The notes beneath the pieces were generated by a model. The model was not told the origin of the DNA and searched no databases. It saw only the letters and a program-made list of their open reading frames with translations. A program made the translations under genes and the position numbers. Shown here piece by piece: positions 51,001-55,255 of a stretch of DNA of 64,000 nucleotides (position 1 is its first letter; each line of letters opens with the position of its first letter). This DNA comes from Verrucomicrobium sp. BvORR034. GTDB lineage: Bacteria; Verrucomicrobiota; Verrucomicrobiia; Verrucomicrobiales; Verrucomicrobiaceae. Location: positions 1 through 64,000 of the forward strand of contig NZ_BATQ01000119.1 of the NCBI RefSeq assembly GCF_000739635.1, given 5' to 3'.

Positions 51001-51075
51001 AGCAAATTGCCAGCAGGTGGCCAGGGCGGCGATAATTCCAGCGTAGGAAGAGCGGGGGCGGGATGTTTTGCTCAT
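30040..51075 (-). CDS. Giant autotransporter-associated beta-strand-repeat protein with PEP-CTERM tail
   Basis: A single unbroken frame of about 7,010 codons (TTG at 51108 is an alternative start). A signal peptide (to about LPLKAATY) is followed by a WD/GNWD-like opening, the first of dozens of imperfect repeats of the type LVKTGAGRLVLSGVNTYTG then TTVSAGTLQ (TIGR02601/PATR family), and a PA14-like domain at about 247-365 (GGSVTFALASDDASRLFIDG). Repeats continue to about residue 6,780, interspersed with longer beta-rich modules. A 13-residue dockerin/EF-hand-like loop (DLNNDGLVDSTYD) and a PEP-CTERM anchor end the protein. I noticed no cysteine after the signal. The composition is Gly, Thr, Asn and Ser rich. 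It is predicted to be a surface beta-helix anchored through an exosortase, for adhesion or matrix roles. No beta-barrel translocator and no exosortase gene are present in the window. Confidence 0.93.
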   Translation of the reverse strand: MSKTSRPRSSYAGIIAALATCWQFAPLPLKAATYVWDPAGNQSNSGGVGSWDLSSFFWNDDASAPNIIWPNAADSIARFHGGGGDVTITGGTGVTANGLEFLVDGYIIKSAVLADSLNLAGTAPTLSVANLGHTATIQSVITGNSGLVKTGAGRLVLSGVNTYTGGTTVSAGILQAAVATGVNPLSTGAITLSGGTLALDPTANTSTQGASFRIGGGGTSAVSSVNFGTLTSVVTGTAANLNLPSMSTGTALGPNALPGQVALVNYGVEFRGKVNLTTGGSVTFALASDDASRLFIDGVAVINNDIGQGITTPVTNTITLSAGLHDIRILSGQGTGGAGVTLTWIPPGGSSEALGTTAGTLYAAESVSAGSTSNAIVLGNNVGLTASSSIDFGTNANFTEVAYGSLTRATGTTLTVNGLAGKLLRFTGTTLNGGGLHTYDSPMDVAVGQISDGGTTATIVKTGTGRLVFDQVTAVNSLGATSIIRIDQGSVVGMGSTAAGANNPFGSAQIQLNGGNLVLDSYVGGPTFNNIIAVNQSGRISAQAVAAQVTILGGTVSLANGTVLTLDPAGNTTTGTGARGAVLRLNGVISGAGSIVQNSSSYGLVAGAYTRGEVFLAGANTFSGGYTALSNSIIRLGVNSAGTYPTITSGAFGTGVLTLGAGLGGTTTITSIDATARSVANEIEFLDNLIAGSGTTFTGTLAFSGPADLNGAVRTMTTNVQTTFSGVISSSSSNATAGILKTGASILQLDGDNTFGGGVNFSNANNGGAIRVGHDNALGTGTLVFDLNTNNSTIFFRASTAAARVLNNAVTITGANTNAPIVFGAAGSGALEFNGNWDLGTAARIFQMDSNVTIDGVISNTANYAKRGFSTLTLTGANTYTGSTTVHDGALVVAGNDASISGSSSIFVQNRITTSGSSLVIGSTSDAVAGALNRLGNAAGITFNTTNGGGNMGNVALTYNGPASVGSGGFIETIGNLAFQGGGLVTLTLNPASGQELTLSQTAGGTWTNSGTTVLVRGTNLGSAPGPDTTRLILGSVPVTRLTGGILSSVIASPSATGTGTTFVTYDAVNGLRALTDAEYSASLVADDDISLSASTSLADDLAINSLRFTAGGVNLDLGGNRLWVKSGNVLFNGASTISNGVLDFGVQTGSVSLMGGASALNPVTLSADLYGMRGLNFASDLLTNRAILSGDNRRLLGAVTVANLTVTLGSTHALNDFLPQDLNIAQSGAILQLGGNNTLTGSLNRGLVDGTGSGAIIENASANAATLTLQQSANGTFGGTFRNGAGGGSLSLVKTGAGTLDVQGDSSQGTVNGMTGTLSIKRGILQLFRAGDFDDVTAINIMGGGTLRLANRASPNNNTDRLLDSAPVNMSGGTFDFDNDAAAATNFAENVGTLNILAGANTVRSDRATTNQTTTLTFSQLNGPALSGGSTLNFTGDGAAIGDDTRNRIVFTTAPTIPTANNSLVGGWAFVNGTDFAIYNTTGTVSIRSAQAANYQTGAETTWTFDQNAAPAADVTTTASRNVNVLKLGDGIDILMAPTHALNIELGGLVKSGTTASVIRGGTLTAGNTSAQNLYIFTSTGLTLDTDIIDNSGGAVGLAKSGGSTLTLTGANSHTGGTFLNEGTLIINADARLGAASSALHLRGGTLQVGAGATGVPSLRPLILARSVTINDAGGTIDIGTANTVIIDGTLSGTGDRGTLGLVKTGAGTLVLAGNNTFTAPVTVTAGVLSISADANLGTAPTTEAGDWLTLNGGTLNTTASFTLHANRGVNVATSSTLDVATGTVLNIGGVLTGTATLTKANNGQLNLQQGLMYQGSIIWQRGSGSLAGARNDVLASFRVGDNTVNTATDVGAATVTYNTAGGILTVGSGSSDNLDVGVRSGNVAGITQGKLDLSGTSMLNANVARVRIGVEAGGNGSGDVSGTLLLGTNATIVASVEVLISDSNAVGIVAQSVVQTGSGSTVIQTPTMTVGGRKGFATFTVASGGTLTLDAGAAGATDLYIGRNPINTATWSRGLLDVSAGTFVASLDEVVLGDMGSSGNTGVATGVLLAGSSAGNQVTANSVVLGRMGASSSRNLAGETSGTLVWGGGNLTVAGDVALGVDLGGNVGGYVSGVLTVNGGVVTIGGNITHTASASSRGLVNLNGGQLDMTSGSIAANTFAHRGGLLSNVSSVTVSAAHDAFIFGDINVNYSVNVTSTGSANYSYVGTGAGATYSNGIDFGNYYRDFVVADSAGAAADLTVSGVLTGSGGFSKLGAGTMVLTAGNTYTGRTQVLNGTLVVGDGGTSGSLGSSTAPIVVNGQLVYNRTGVVTLANQVTGYGSLNQTGTGGTLVLTGANNYMGTTFIGSGSILQVGDGGAAGTFGGGNVENNGSLILNRSDSFVVGNAISGSGTLTKNGAGVVTLELPSTYTGATSVTAGTLAMGRGARFYNGANALASSMLSSGMAVDVASGATFSVTDSRNRVLKIGSLTGTGNVVVGGATASAGGLIVETNSASAITFGGVMQNSAAAGFFVKAGIGEMILTGSSTYTGFTRVDDGTLTVNAATGALADVTALVMSNRSTAVLNVASSETVGALLGGGRNMAYQGVNTFAPTPTSTAPQSVASTGGGSATINIASGQALTSSTTTNSTFGGIIAGAGSLTITGGSHNLLLYGASTFTGGLRIGTSGVDGGNVYLGVAGRATGAGAIFGSDFRGSLADNLVITFENRANTSFNLNSASETIGNITGGGSTGGSVGLGTGLAVLTLSDGNGTYGGVISGNGGVIKQGTGTLTLAGNSTFTGFLRISGGRLDMNATLSDALQVIVESGAEYRVLQNDAIASLEGAGTVNLNGGTARTLTLANPNGKTFTGNIVGTGGLLTVGSANNWGGSITLSGANTYTGATTVTNATMILDQSGTGGNNILGATAMTFNGATIDMRGLLGTETAGNTTLGAGASTILRWGTAGFENHTARLTLGAITRNAGSALYVYNTSAETTQANAAGLNIVGGYAVYEGSTWAVANGAGVAISGLASGGYSADTFGTNVHTDITQTQGTAATQTGTLRFNTNAGGAIELTLNANMNVSGGGILVTANVGANTVRILKGGAATTLGSTGSTDLVVHQMNPYGDLEIDAVITGGSAGHFTKSGNGRVILTGANTYAGTTYILGGVLQIGNGTSGSISAASLIDNRGWLVFNTAAATDQTGVISGYGWLEKTGTNIVNLNATNTYTGRTRVLGGTLQTNNVAGFGSAANNLTTVASGATLSYVLTGAGNVDENIHLLGGTLAVGGTGDPTFRTLLGLSADSTISVAAGRTAFFNTASFLQGGVEADGTLADLTVQGGGIVTIQGTSNFGDLAIKGNSTVNVGLNSVGNIGSAVYYNNGSAGAISIEAGSTFALRRNFDSGFHHVVSGGGTLAFIQNTNYVSQNNSGLTGFVTLGVAGSNNAAVHLGMEGFSGDLGTATVTITSNGANASSLRVNRMDNVVLANNFVLNAATSNAQLVKNLPNVVEFSGSITAGSATTTDGQTARVFSQAGYLRLTGDFIDSTSNALRFENNSVIDFAGSLNRDLASNSVISGGGLLIHNGTGITTLQANNTYTGSTVVNRGTLVFDRNGGAIADTNALYVAGQGMAQFNFAETLGVLGSNRGGRVVLNNGAVLTISGAVGTTATSSFYSGTISDAGVGTGSLVKNNTGTTLSLYGTSSSFGGGVDIRQGTVEVMSIDLVGASSSLGTGGTVILGNGADTGTLRYLGAGNTASRTFQLAGAAGGGIIEASGTGALVFNASSAVSATTANAKTFTLGGNTGVLAAVGPYPAIINVFGGVISDGSAVVSVTKSGTSVWELSNANTYTGATTIGGGGGLRVTANNALGTAAGVTTLNNATLDLVNVAYTTAEALTMNNAAAVLRTSSGTSTFAGAITLNVAGTIQVDTGASLQLNGAVGGNFALTKSGNGLLIFNNDLNALNSGFTINSGTVRINSGSTNRLNDALLVTLANTLGTGAVLDFRNTSETIGRISGQVGTTVTLDGTALTLSVGTDTTFNGVVQNGTAVGSVIKAGANRQDFNGLNTYTGSTTINAGTLRIWRLANNGSASGLGMGGAVPSASDLVINGGTLEFLALDPTTIGNTGFTSFSTNREFTVGASGATINNGSASPLATYSFTNATGAVAMAGAGSRTLTLGGANTGGTTGLSAGLNGNDNFFRLSIGDGPTPASDITSLTKANAGTWVLTRSNTYSGITTITDGILVVTQNNGLGNATGGTTINGTNANLEFRNVTYSTAEALTVTNGSIRGTGISTFAGDVALAASSHVVNVLSSADSLTLTGVISGNAASGNPLLMKRGLGTLVLAGQNTFLNATAASDSIRVEGGTLALDYTLGTPNTSRIADTAIIRLGGNRSPGATLELRGGSHTEIIGGLSMFEGAHRIIRTGVGATSKINLNTIGRATGATLNIGENDIATTDNTNTNGIIGGWITVNGKDWAYNSGVADGDIKAFTGYSNDVWLHNSNVNITANATESGQINSLRFAAATNITLNLGAVILDSGGLLVSSDAGASNILLSGGTITVNAGAPNVSNFTVIHNGTGILEINSSIINNAGTAIALTKAGTGTLVLSGDNTFSARSFITAGTVQIGNGGATGTLGSNAMQVDLFTGATLRWNTTTDQTYSGALVSLATVDLDANTPGGGLVIKDNTNALTFSGDNSTYSGVIRVNAGRLVANHNSALGAAGSFYTNTGYTEVNAGGAVEILNTRNSGESILMNNGGRLLISTTTTAVSGTFSGAIKFAGANNLIEAQTNTTLTMSGALLGSGGFTKSGNGILVLSGSYLDANTLGSPLTGKIIAAAGILRAGTVRGFGAGGVGNETVIQAGATFDLNDQDLNVADETATTREIFQISGTGIASNYGAITNFGAGSAFLSHIELVGHATVGGSYLGTTDGRLDGRATVLSAFDIDPNANWHNWQQATLNGGGFNLTKIGANAWILRNVDITNLGTLTIAEGRIFLDEMRVVDAAASDAQLYAPTLLKASQIQRVVVAYGGPTVDAVTNTLNPIFGAKLVFNNQSNTVGQTNDVPITLNDGYIEVRGDTVGHSDVASGRAPVITRLSGEITLAGDATKNFFNIEGGNFTTSGAGPTALGGTLSEVPNKLVISGTLVGSSGFAKVGGRELRLTGNNTYTGATYLTRSASAVIPFYDPSQGYADNWGTVISGPNGALTATSKVQFERNAHLMLDNSNTLDASSGTVTVGPNGNRINDSADLVMNGGFLEIRPFNSGATTESLATTGGAALRLNSGTNFIDFDLFDQASDLAQSLTLTVGSISRSQGAVLKFRSFDATSTFSTNTTGDNVRVVVSNTAGLSLVGTGSGLTDKAVARGIFGGIAPYSPDFRLSDYLTQERNRQFFTGTHFMTLDAGNVLRPLNSNEYATSLISGQNVNLNEMYTVARTSMSINALRFGNLQDHNFTGAYGQDQSNLLEQENTTTTLAIDDGATLTIASGMIVGANMGSANNGTTMVIFGEGTLDFGTNEAIIQSNGGFFRPTDGTFQGQNMEIRARIAGSGGLTKTGLQNLVLHGASAYTGNTYVSEGTLISANNKGIGNSQQVFVDGSGSFILAGGTNQGAGAKVTARILNGDQIVLRSLSGNGQLNTWAGDVEIDNVDALGHALFTPRLRAETNSVLRIEGNIYGGNTAITNDLYFSDSRILSTASDQTGNIFLFRGQIRDKSTGAVSGTVTLQPTGAGLVNENEVFRLHLGGRDDTNAVMYSQYNAAGRLILDRGYLRIAYDPTAVGNDGTGFWTDTALSRIPNGNSNALLQNAADPTSGMTGFILGTNITEAGGTSRLSLLLTQDQQRFNMGLWRVNNSSSGTFVIGGENTSGTVFYGNGSAQSTIELNSRGIHVFAGAGGTVDFQTRFNRVAGNGGFTKVGRGTVIMSGSLAGASSADRLAVRSGRLVFDYGTGSTALNNNRVDAATQLTLGGGTLHLLGNDQATTTQTMTGTIAIARGGSEVAVESRSSTGAFNTTLTIGGGSTGLSRAVGGTVNFVEIDPLAGGSAILTLQTNTAGFMDSFLGWATYGDALGQANDFAIFNSTGSVRVVSYARPAGSEKNDVSTWLAAENVSEQNTAGSNGFSGTLGASLAVNSIHFDVAADSTINLGANNLTVSSGGILVSTQVGGANKTITGSGSLTGTATELILHHYGTGTLDIAAPISGASYNLVINGAKATSGDPAEVNSAGVVRLSAANTFSGKTLLNGAILAVDNIVSRLGADPGSVVADQLYFNGGALRFTGTTSNNSINLNRGITLGSSGGVLEVSDPNGILVLRSVIAPENGSSQGDGDLIIRANGAVQFGVATSAADTQDLTGVSNTYSGLTVVEKGTVIVEGTPNDGSTITPFGTSESYIDSTVFKSGTNLIIRPHVGDGSRDSEVKTEEWFVFEGNNVLTTGGIDSNGVNSTRQIRLNGVLDVRGTLTLNTISELVLNFDGANGFLTGNGTIIKQGASTVQFRENSPDWKGQLIINEGRVLAGSQGNPLGTGTLPILMGNDSMPAGGSVQLMLHPENGWGNYEINQNIVVRYSPLQEKRIGAISISDSHAYSNFAFNGNIELNDNVTFMLEDSTTAPGGNYVHIAYNGNITDGAATSGNILFRVTASDSTAGEMWSYFYLNGNNSGWTGDAIISGNTSYDDDQNAIVRLGNINALSAANDVIMNFNSRLQIAGFNTTIGSLWTQAGTGVLSTEVIENGSNTSASLTITQTTPSTYEAQWDALFQDGNLASHLVRPDEAQAGTGKFNLVKAGDGWATLTVNNGYTGTTTVAAGVLQVGRGGIGDTGADNNAGGIVVQTGATLAGTGVVQGKGTGFTQHLVSGNLKPGDLAGESTGTLTFNGNTKFENATVSLQIFRASFVDYGLTAYDLNNDGLVDSTYDSRVVGLPSTYSSLLAEPVTPNAHDHLEINGTLTVTGTKFSIVNTGYSAQIGDVFNLMDWVGTLAGSLNVGDRIRVGGETGTDLDLPTLGGGYRWDTSLFASQGILIVTAVPEPGRALLILLGLLMITRRRRR
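30043..30111 (-). other. PEP-CTERM sorting signal
   Basis: The last 23 codons read VPEPGRALLILLGLLMI followed by five arginines: the Pro-Glu-Pro motif, a hydrophobic helix and a basic tail. This is the exosortase-dependent C-terminal sorting signal of Gram-negative bacteria. Confidence 0.95.
30439..30477 (-). other. Dockerin/EF-hand-like calcium loop in the giant protein
   Basis: These 13 codons encode DLNNDGLVDSTYD, with Asp/Asn at positions 1, 3, 5, 9 and 13 and Gly at 6, the spacing of a dockerin-type calcium loop. Only one copy was noticed, whereas true dockerins have two, so it may simply stabilise the C-terminal region. Confidence 0.6.
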
Positions 51076-51493
51076 GGGAACAGCTGGGGATTGGGTAAAA
51101 GAGATCAAAATGGCGTCTTGGGTAACCGCGAGACCGCGGTGCGAAGCGTTGCTTCCTCCATATCATTACAAAATTTTCCCAGCCGACCCTAGACCCTGTC
51201 TCTTTCTCGAGAACGAGTCGCAAGGCAGTCCGATACCTCGGTTTGTAATTACGATGGATTCACTACAGCCACGCTGTAACGTGCGAAACGCCATTTGTTT
51301 CAGAAAGAACTAATGTGGACAAGCATTTTGCTTAGCTCCTTCAGGATACATGCTTATATACCACACGTAGCCCGCGCAGATAATCCATGCCGTGGCTGGC
51401 ACAATTTCTCCTGCGTGCGGAGATTCGCAGATTTCCACCTCACTTCACTTGAAGTGCCACTTTATAGAGTCATCCCCTCTCACAAAATTCTGT
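51076..51493. other. Upstream region of the giant gene
   Basis: About 420 bp between the start of the giant gene and the stop of the NHEJ polymerase gene, both on the minus strand. It should hold the giant gene's promoter. An AT-rich patch at 51300-51365 contains TATATA on both strands and the small dyad AAGCA-TTT-TGCTT, which are candidate promoter elements only. No ORF looks real. Confidence 0.45.
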
Positions 51494-52423
51494 TTAGGCC
51501 AGTTCGCTCCTCCCCAGCGCGGGCAACTTTTGCTTCAAGGTCAGCACTTCTGCAAAGAGGTCTCCTTTGGCCTTGATTCGCTTGATGACATCCTGGGTCT
51601 CAAACACCAGCAAGGAGGCTTTCTTCTTCCGCAGGGCGTTTTCGAGCTCCCCCCACTCCAGCGGGGTGGAGACGGTGGGCCGCTCTTTGGCGCGCAGGGA
51701 ATAGACGGCCACAGTCGTTTTCGTGTCATCGTTCTGGCTCCAGTCGATGAAGACCTTCCCCTTGCGCAGATTGCGGGTCATCTTTGAAACCACCTCTTTG
51801 GGAAACTTCGCTGCCAACAGCTGGGCGATCGCCAGAGCCCACTCCTTGGTGCGGTCATAGGTGACCGGCGTGTTCAGCGGCAGCACCAACTGCAACCCCT
51901 TGGAGCCCGATGTCTTCACAAAGGACTGCAGACCCAGCCCACTGAAGACACCTCGAATGCGTACCGCCACACGTCCACAGTCGAGCACATCCGCCGGGGG
52001 GCCGGGATCGAGGTCAAACACGAGCGCAGTGGGTCGGGTAAGCGCCCGGGCCCGATGCTGGAAGGGGTGCAATTCCAGATTGGCGATGTTCGCCGCCCAC
52101 ACCAAGGAAGGCTCGTCCTGGATAAGGCAATAGTTGATGATCTCTCCGTTGCCCTTCTCCACTGGCGTGGTCTTAATCCACTCGGGAGCATGGGAAGGGC
52201 ACTGTTTCTCATAGAAGAAGCTTCCCTCCACCCCGTCGGGATACCGCTTCAGCGTGATGGGGCGGTTTTTCAAATGGGGCAAAAGGGCCGGAGCAACCTC
52301 GCTGTAGTAGCCGATGACATCCCCCTTGGTGAAACCGGTGGCGGGATAAAAGACCTTGTCGAGATTGGACAAGGTGACCACCTTGCCCCGGATCTTGGCC
52401 TGTGTGTGTCGGGAAGAAGGCAT
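51494..52423 (-). CDS. NHEJ polymerase/primase (LigD POL domain, stand-alone)
   Basis: A 309-residue archaeo-eukaryotic primase-type polymerase, normally the POL domain of LigD. It fills and remodels broken ends with ribonucleotides during non-homologous end joining. Visible are NLDKVFYP at the N-terminus, ITLKRYPDGVEGSFFYEK, the metal-binding motif FDLDPGPPADV (two catalytic Asp), SGSKGLQLVLPL and the third acidic motif near KVFIDWSQND. The full domain is present. It is 29 bp downstream of the PE-ligase gene and is the third gene of the Ku-LigD-POL operon. It is encoded separately, unlike the three-domain LigD of Pseudomonas or Mycobacterium. Confidence 0.93.
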   Translation of the reverse strand: MPSSRHTQAKIRGKVVTLSNLDKVFYPATGFTKGDVIGYYSEVAPALLPHLKNRPITLKRYPDGVEGSFFYEKQCPSHAPEWIKTTPVEKGNGEIINYCLIQDEPSLVWAANIANLELHPFQHRARALTRPTALVFDLDPGPPADVLDCGRVAVRIRGVFSGLGLQSFVKTSGSKGLQLVLPLNTPVTYDRTKEWALAIAQLLAAKFPKEVVSKMTRNLRKGKVFIDWSQNDDTKTTVAVYSLRAKERPTVSTPLEWGELENALRKKKASLLVFETQDVIKRIKAKGDLFAEVLTLKQKLPALGRSELA

Positions 52424-52452
52424 CTTGGCAAGAGGTTCTACTGCTTATTCAT

Positions 52453-54147
52453 TCAGTCAGGCAGCTCGCGAACGACCTCACGAGCTGGTTTGTCCTCCCG
52501 CAGGCCGAGATACACCGGCTGCCGGAGTCGACCGTCACGCGTCCATTCGCCAAACTTCACCTGACAGACCAGCACCGGTTTCACCCAGTGGCAGCGTTTC
52601 ATCACGGCCGCAGTGATGCCCTGACCGTAGCGACCTTCGCGCTCCTCGGGCAAGTCGGAGAACGGACAGGTGGTTCGTTTGAGCTTCGCCATTTGTTGGT
52701 GCAGCTCCTTCAGCGTGGCAGCGGTGAATCCCGTGCCCACCTTGCCTGAATAGATCAGCTTCCCTTTCTCCAGCACTCCCACCAAGAGAGCCCCCAGATG
52801 AGACCGGGCCCCCGAGGGCTCGGTGTAGCCGCCGATCACAAATTCCTGCTGCTGATGCACCTTGAGCTTGATCCATTCTCCGCTCCGGCGGCCGGGCTCA
52901 TAGGTCGAGCCCTTGCGCTTGCCGATAATGCCCTCGAGACCGTGCCTCTGTATTTCCTTTAGCACGGGTGCAGCATCCTCTCCCAGACTGGCGGAAAGAC
53001 GCAGGATTGAGCTGCGCGTGGGCAAGATCTCCTTCAGCTTCTTCCGGCGTTCGTGCAGAGACAGAGCGGTCTGAGATTTGCCATCTACAGAGAGAATGTC
53101 GAAAATATAGTAGCACAGCGGAGGCTTCTCCTGCCCCAATTCATAGGCCTGTAGCAGTTGGAAGGAAGAGCGCCCTTGGGCATCCAGCGCCACAATTTCC
53201 CCATCCAGCACAAATTTTGTTTTCTCCAACTCCATGAGTGCATGGGCGATTTCAGGAAACTTTCCCGTCAGATCGTGCCGCGTTCGGGAGAGCAGGCAGA
53301 TACCGCCGCCCTGACGATAGGCCACGGCGCGAAATCCATCGAACTTGACCTCGTACTCCCAATCCCCTTGTGGAGCCTCGTCTACCAGACGCGCTTTCAT
53401 GGGTTCTATGAACTTCACTTCATCCGCCTGCAGAACCTTCAACTTCAAGATTTCACTGTGGTCGTTCGCCCGGTTGTGCGGAACCCTGCCCGTGTCCTCC
53501 GCTTCGGCCTCAGCCTTCCCTTTTTCGTCCGCAGCCCTGATGATGGAGACGGTTTTCGTGCGTTTGGCTGGCTTCTCATGCTTCGCGATCTGGGGCAGCG
53601 TGCGCCCGGTGAGGGCTGAACTGGAGGCCGTTTTTTTGGCAATCCGGGCATGATTGGGGCCACCTCGTATGATGAGCCAGTTGTCCTCATCCCGCAGCCT
53701 CACGAGGTACCACTCACCGCTCAGCTTTGTGCCATGCAAGATGAAGTGAAGCTTTCCCCCTTTCAACTCCTTGGCCGGCGTCTTGCTGAGCGGCTCATAG
53801 GTCCCGACATCCCACACCTGTACCGTGCCGCCACCGTACTGCCCTTTCGGAATGGTGCCTTCAAAGTCGAAGTAGGACAAGGGATGATCCTCCACCTTTA
53901 CGGCAAGGTGCTTCTCAGCATGCTTCAACGGAAGGCCTTTCGGCACCGCCCAGGACACCAGCGTACCGCCCAGTTCCAGCCGGAAGTCAAAGTGCAGCCG
54001 GGAAGCATCGTGTTGTTGAATCACGAATCTTCTCCCCGAACCAGCCTTCTTCGGTAGCGCCTTGCGAGTGCCCGATGCCTTCCGGTTGCCGGAAGGTTCC
54101 GCGGTCACGTTGAAGTTGCGTTTCCGCTTGTACTCCTTGAGGGGCAT
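52453..54147 (-). CDS. ligD: DNA ligase D (3'-phosphoesterase plus ATP-dependent ligase domains)
   Basis: 564 residues. The N-terminal ~35 residues are basic. The phosphoesterase domain (about 40-160) shows FVIQQHDASRLHFDFRLE with the catalytic His/Asp set, and SWAVPKGLP, KVEDHPLSYFDFEG and GGGTVQVWDVG. After a linker, the ligase domain (about 250-560) has the adenylated Lys in YEVKFDGFRAVA, FVLDGEIVALD, LEGIIGKRKGSTYEPGRRSGEWIKLK and the C-terminal OB fold. It seals double-strand breaks after Ku recruitment, and the PE domain trims 3' ends. The polymerase domain is a separate downstream gene. It is 34 bp after Ku. Confidence 0.94.
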   Translation of the reverse strand: MPLKEYKRKRNFNVTAEPSGNRKASGTRKALPKKAGSGRRFVIQQHDASRLHFDFRLELGGTLVSWAVPKGLPLKHAEKHLAVKVEDHPLSYFDFEGTIPKGQYGGGTVQVWDVGTYEPLSKTPAKELKGGKLHFILHGTKLSGEWYLVRLRDEDNWLIIRGGPNHARIAKKTASSSALTGRTLPQIAKHEKPAKRTKTVSIIRAADEKGKAEAEAEDTGRVPHNRANDHSEILKLKVLQADEVKFIEPMKARLVDEAPQGDWEYEVKFDGFRAVAYRQGGGICLLSRTRHDLTGKFPEIAHALMELEKTKFVLDGEIVALDAQGRSSFQLLQAYELGQEKPPLCYYIFDILSVDGKSQTALSLHERRKKLKEILPTRSSILRLSASLGEDAAPVLKEIQRHGLEGIIGKRKGSTYEPGRRSGEWIKLKVHQQQEFVIGGYTEPSGARSHLGALLVGVLEKGKLIYSGKVGTGFTAATLKELHQQMAKLKRTTCPFSDLPEEREGRYGQGITAAVMKRCHWVKPVLVCQVKFGEWTRDGRLRQPVYLGLREDKPAREVVRELPD

Positions 54148-54181
54148 GGCTGCTGGAGGTGGCCCATCCGTTCAGGTCAGA

Positions 54182-55081
54182 TCAGGCGGCTTTCTTCGCA
54201 CGGGAGGTTTTCTTCCTCGAACTCGCTCCCACGGAAGTCCGCTTCTTTGCCGCAGGCTTCTTGGCCTTGGCACGAGCGCCAGCACTGCGTTTGGCATTGC
54301 TGGATCCCCCTCCGCTTGGGCGCAGGCTCTGCTCCAACACAGCCACCAGATCCACCACGTTCGGCGGATGCTTGCGCACTGGTGCCTTGCCCACCGACTT
54401 GCCGCCATGGGCGATCTTGTCCTCGATCATCTCCTCCAGAGCCTCGCGATAGTCGTCTTTAATCTTGGCCGGATCCCACTTCTCGGTCATCGAGTCCACG
54501 AGCGACCGGGCCATATCGCTCTCTTTCTTGCTGATCTTGGCCTCGCGGGGTTTCTTGAACTCATCCACGTCCATAAGTTCATCAGGGAAGTGCATCAGTT
54601 CCAGCATCAACCCCTCATCCTGGGGCTTCACTGCCGCCAGATGCTGCCGGGTCTTGATCACCACTTTGGCGATGCCAATCTTGCCCGAACCCTCCAGAGC
54701 CTCGCGCAGCAGCACATAGGCGCGATCCCCGCCCTTCTGCGGCTCCATGTAGTACGGTTTGTGAAAGAACAGTGGGCTTACCTCCTCCAGATTCACAAAG
54801 GACTGGATGTCCACCGTCTGGGTTGCCTCCACGTCCACACGTTTGAAGTCATCGTCCTTGATGACCACATACTTCCCCTTCTCATACTCGTAGCCTTTTA
54901 CGATCTGATCCCAAGGCACCTCTTTGCCATCGGTTTGCGCCACCCGCTTGTAGTTCACCGGACTCAGGTCCTTCGATCGCAACAGATGAAATCGAAGTTC
55001 TTCGCGGTGGGTGGCCGGATAGAGAGCAATGGGAATGTTCACCAGTCCGAAGCTGATGGATCCCTTCCAGATGGCACGCAT
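54182..55081 (-). CDS. ku: Non-homologous end joining protein Ku
   Basis: 299 residues from the ATG at 55081, where the family start MRAIWKGSISFGLVNIPIAL begins; the upstream in-frame extension is not conserved. The Ku core beta-barrel (about 1-250) includes FHLLRSKDLSPVNYKRV, VDIQSFVNLEEV and PYYMEPQKGGDRAYVLLREAL. The last ~50 residues are a Lys/Ala/Arg-rich tail, as in other bacterial Ku proteins, that aids DNA binding and end threading. It forms a homodimeric ring on broken ends and recruits LigD. It is the first gene of the operon. Confidence 0.95.
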   Translation of the reverse strand: MRAIWKGSISFGLVNIPIALYPATHREELRFHLLRSKDLSPVNYKRVAQTDGKEVPWDQIVKGYEYEKGKYVVIKDDDFKRVDVEATQTVDIQSFVNLEEVSPLFFHKPYYMEPQKGGDRAYVLLREALEGSGKIGIAKVVIKTRQHLAAVKPQDEGLMLELMHFPDELMDVDEFKKPREAKISKKESDMARSLVDSMTEKWDPAKIKDDYREALEEMIEDKIAHGGKSVGKAPVRKHPPNVVDLVAVLEQSLRPSGGGSSNAKRSAGARAKAKKPAAKKRTSVGASSRKKTSRAKKAA

Positions 55082-55255
55082 GGCAAAAAGAGCGACAAGG
55101 GTTGAGACGACAAGTGCAGGCGATGGCCACAGCCACCCGCCCATTACCGGATCGGGACAATCCGGAAAGTGGATGCGTCAGGATGACCACTCGCAAAGGG
55201 GTTAACTACAACCCGTTCCTGTTGTCCCGCCCCCCACCGGTTGTTTGCCGCCCAC

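Noticed and set aside
30040-51075. Classical type V autotransporter
   Set aside because: The repeats are autotransporter-associated, but the C-terminus is a PEP-CTERM anchor and no beta-barrel domain is present.
30040-51075. CRISPR-like or tandem DNA repeats
   Set aside because: The periodicity is at protein level only; the DNA repeats are too diverged and irregular for a CRISPR array, and no array was seen elsewhere in the window.
49432-51192. Long plus-strand ORF (586 codons) opposite the start of the giant gene
   Set aside because: It is the antisense of the repeat-rich, GC-biased giant gene; its protein has no recognisable domain and repeats only as a reflection of the other strand. The same holds for many plus-strand ORFs between 30.1 and 50 kb.
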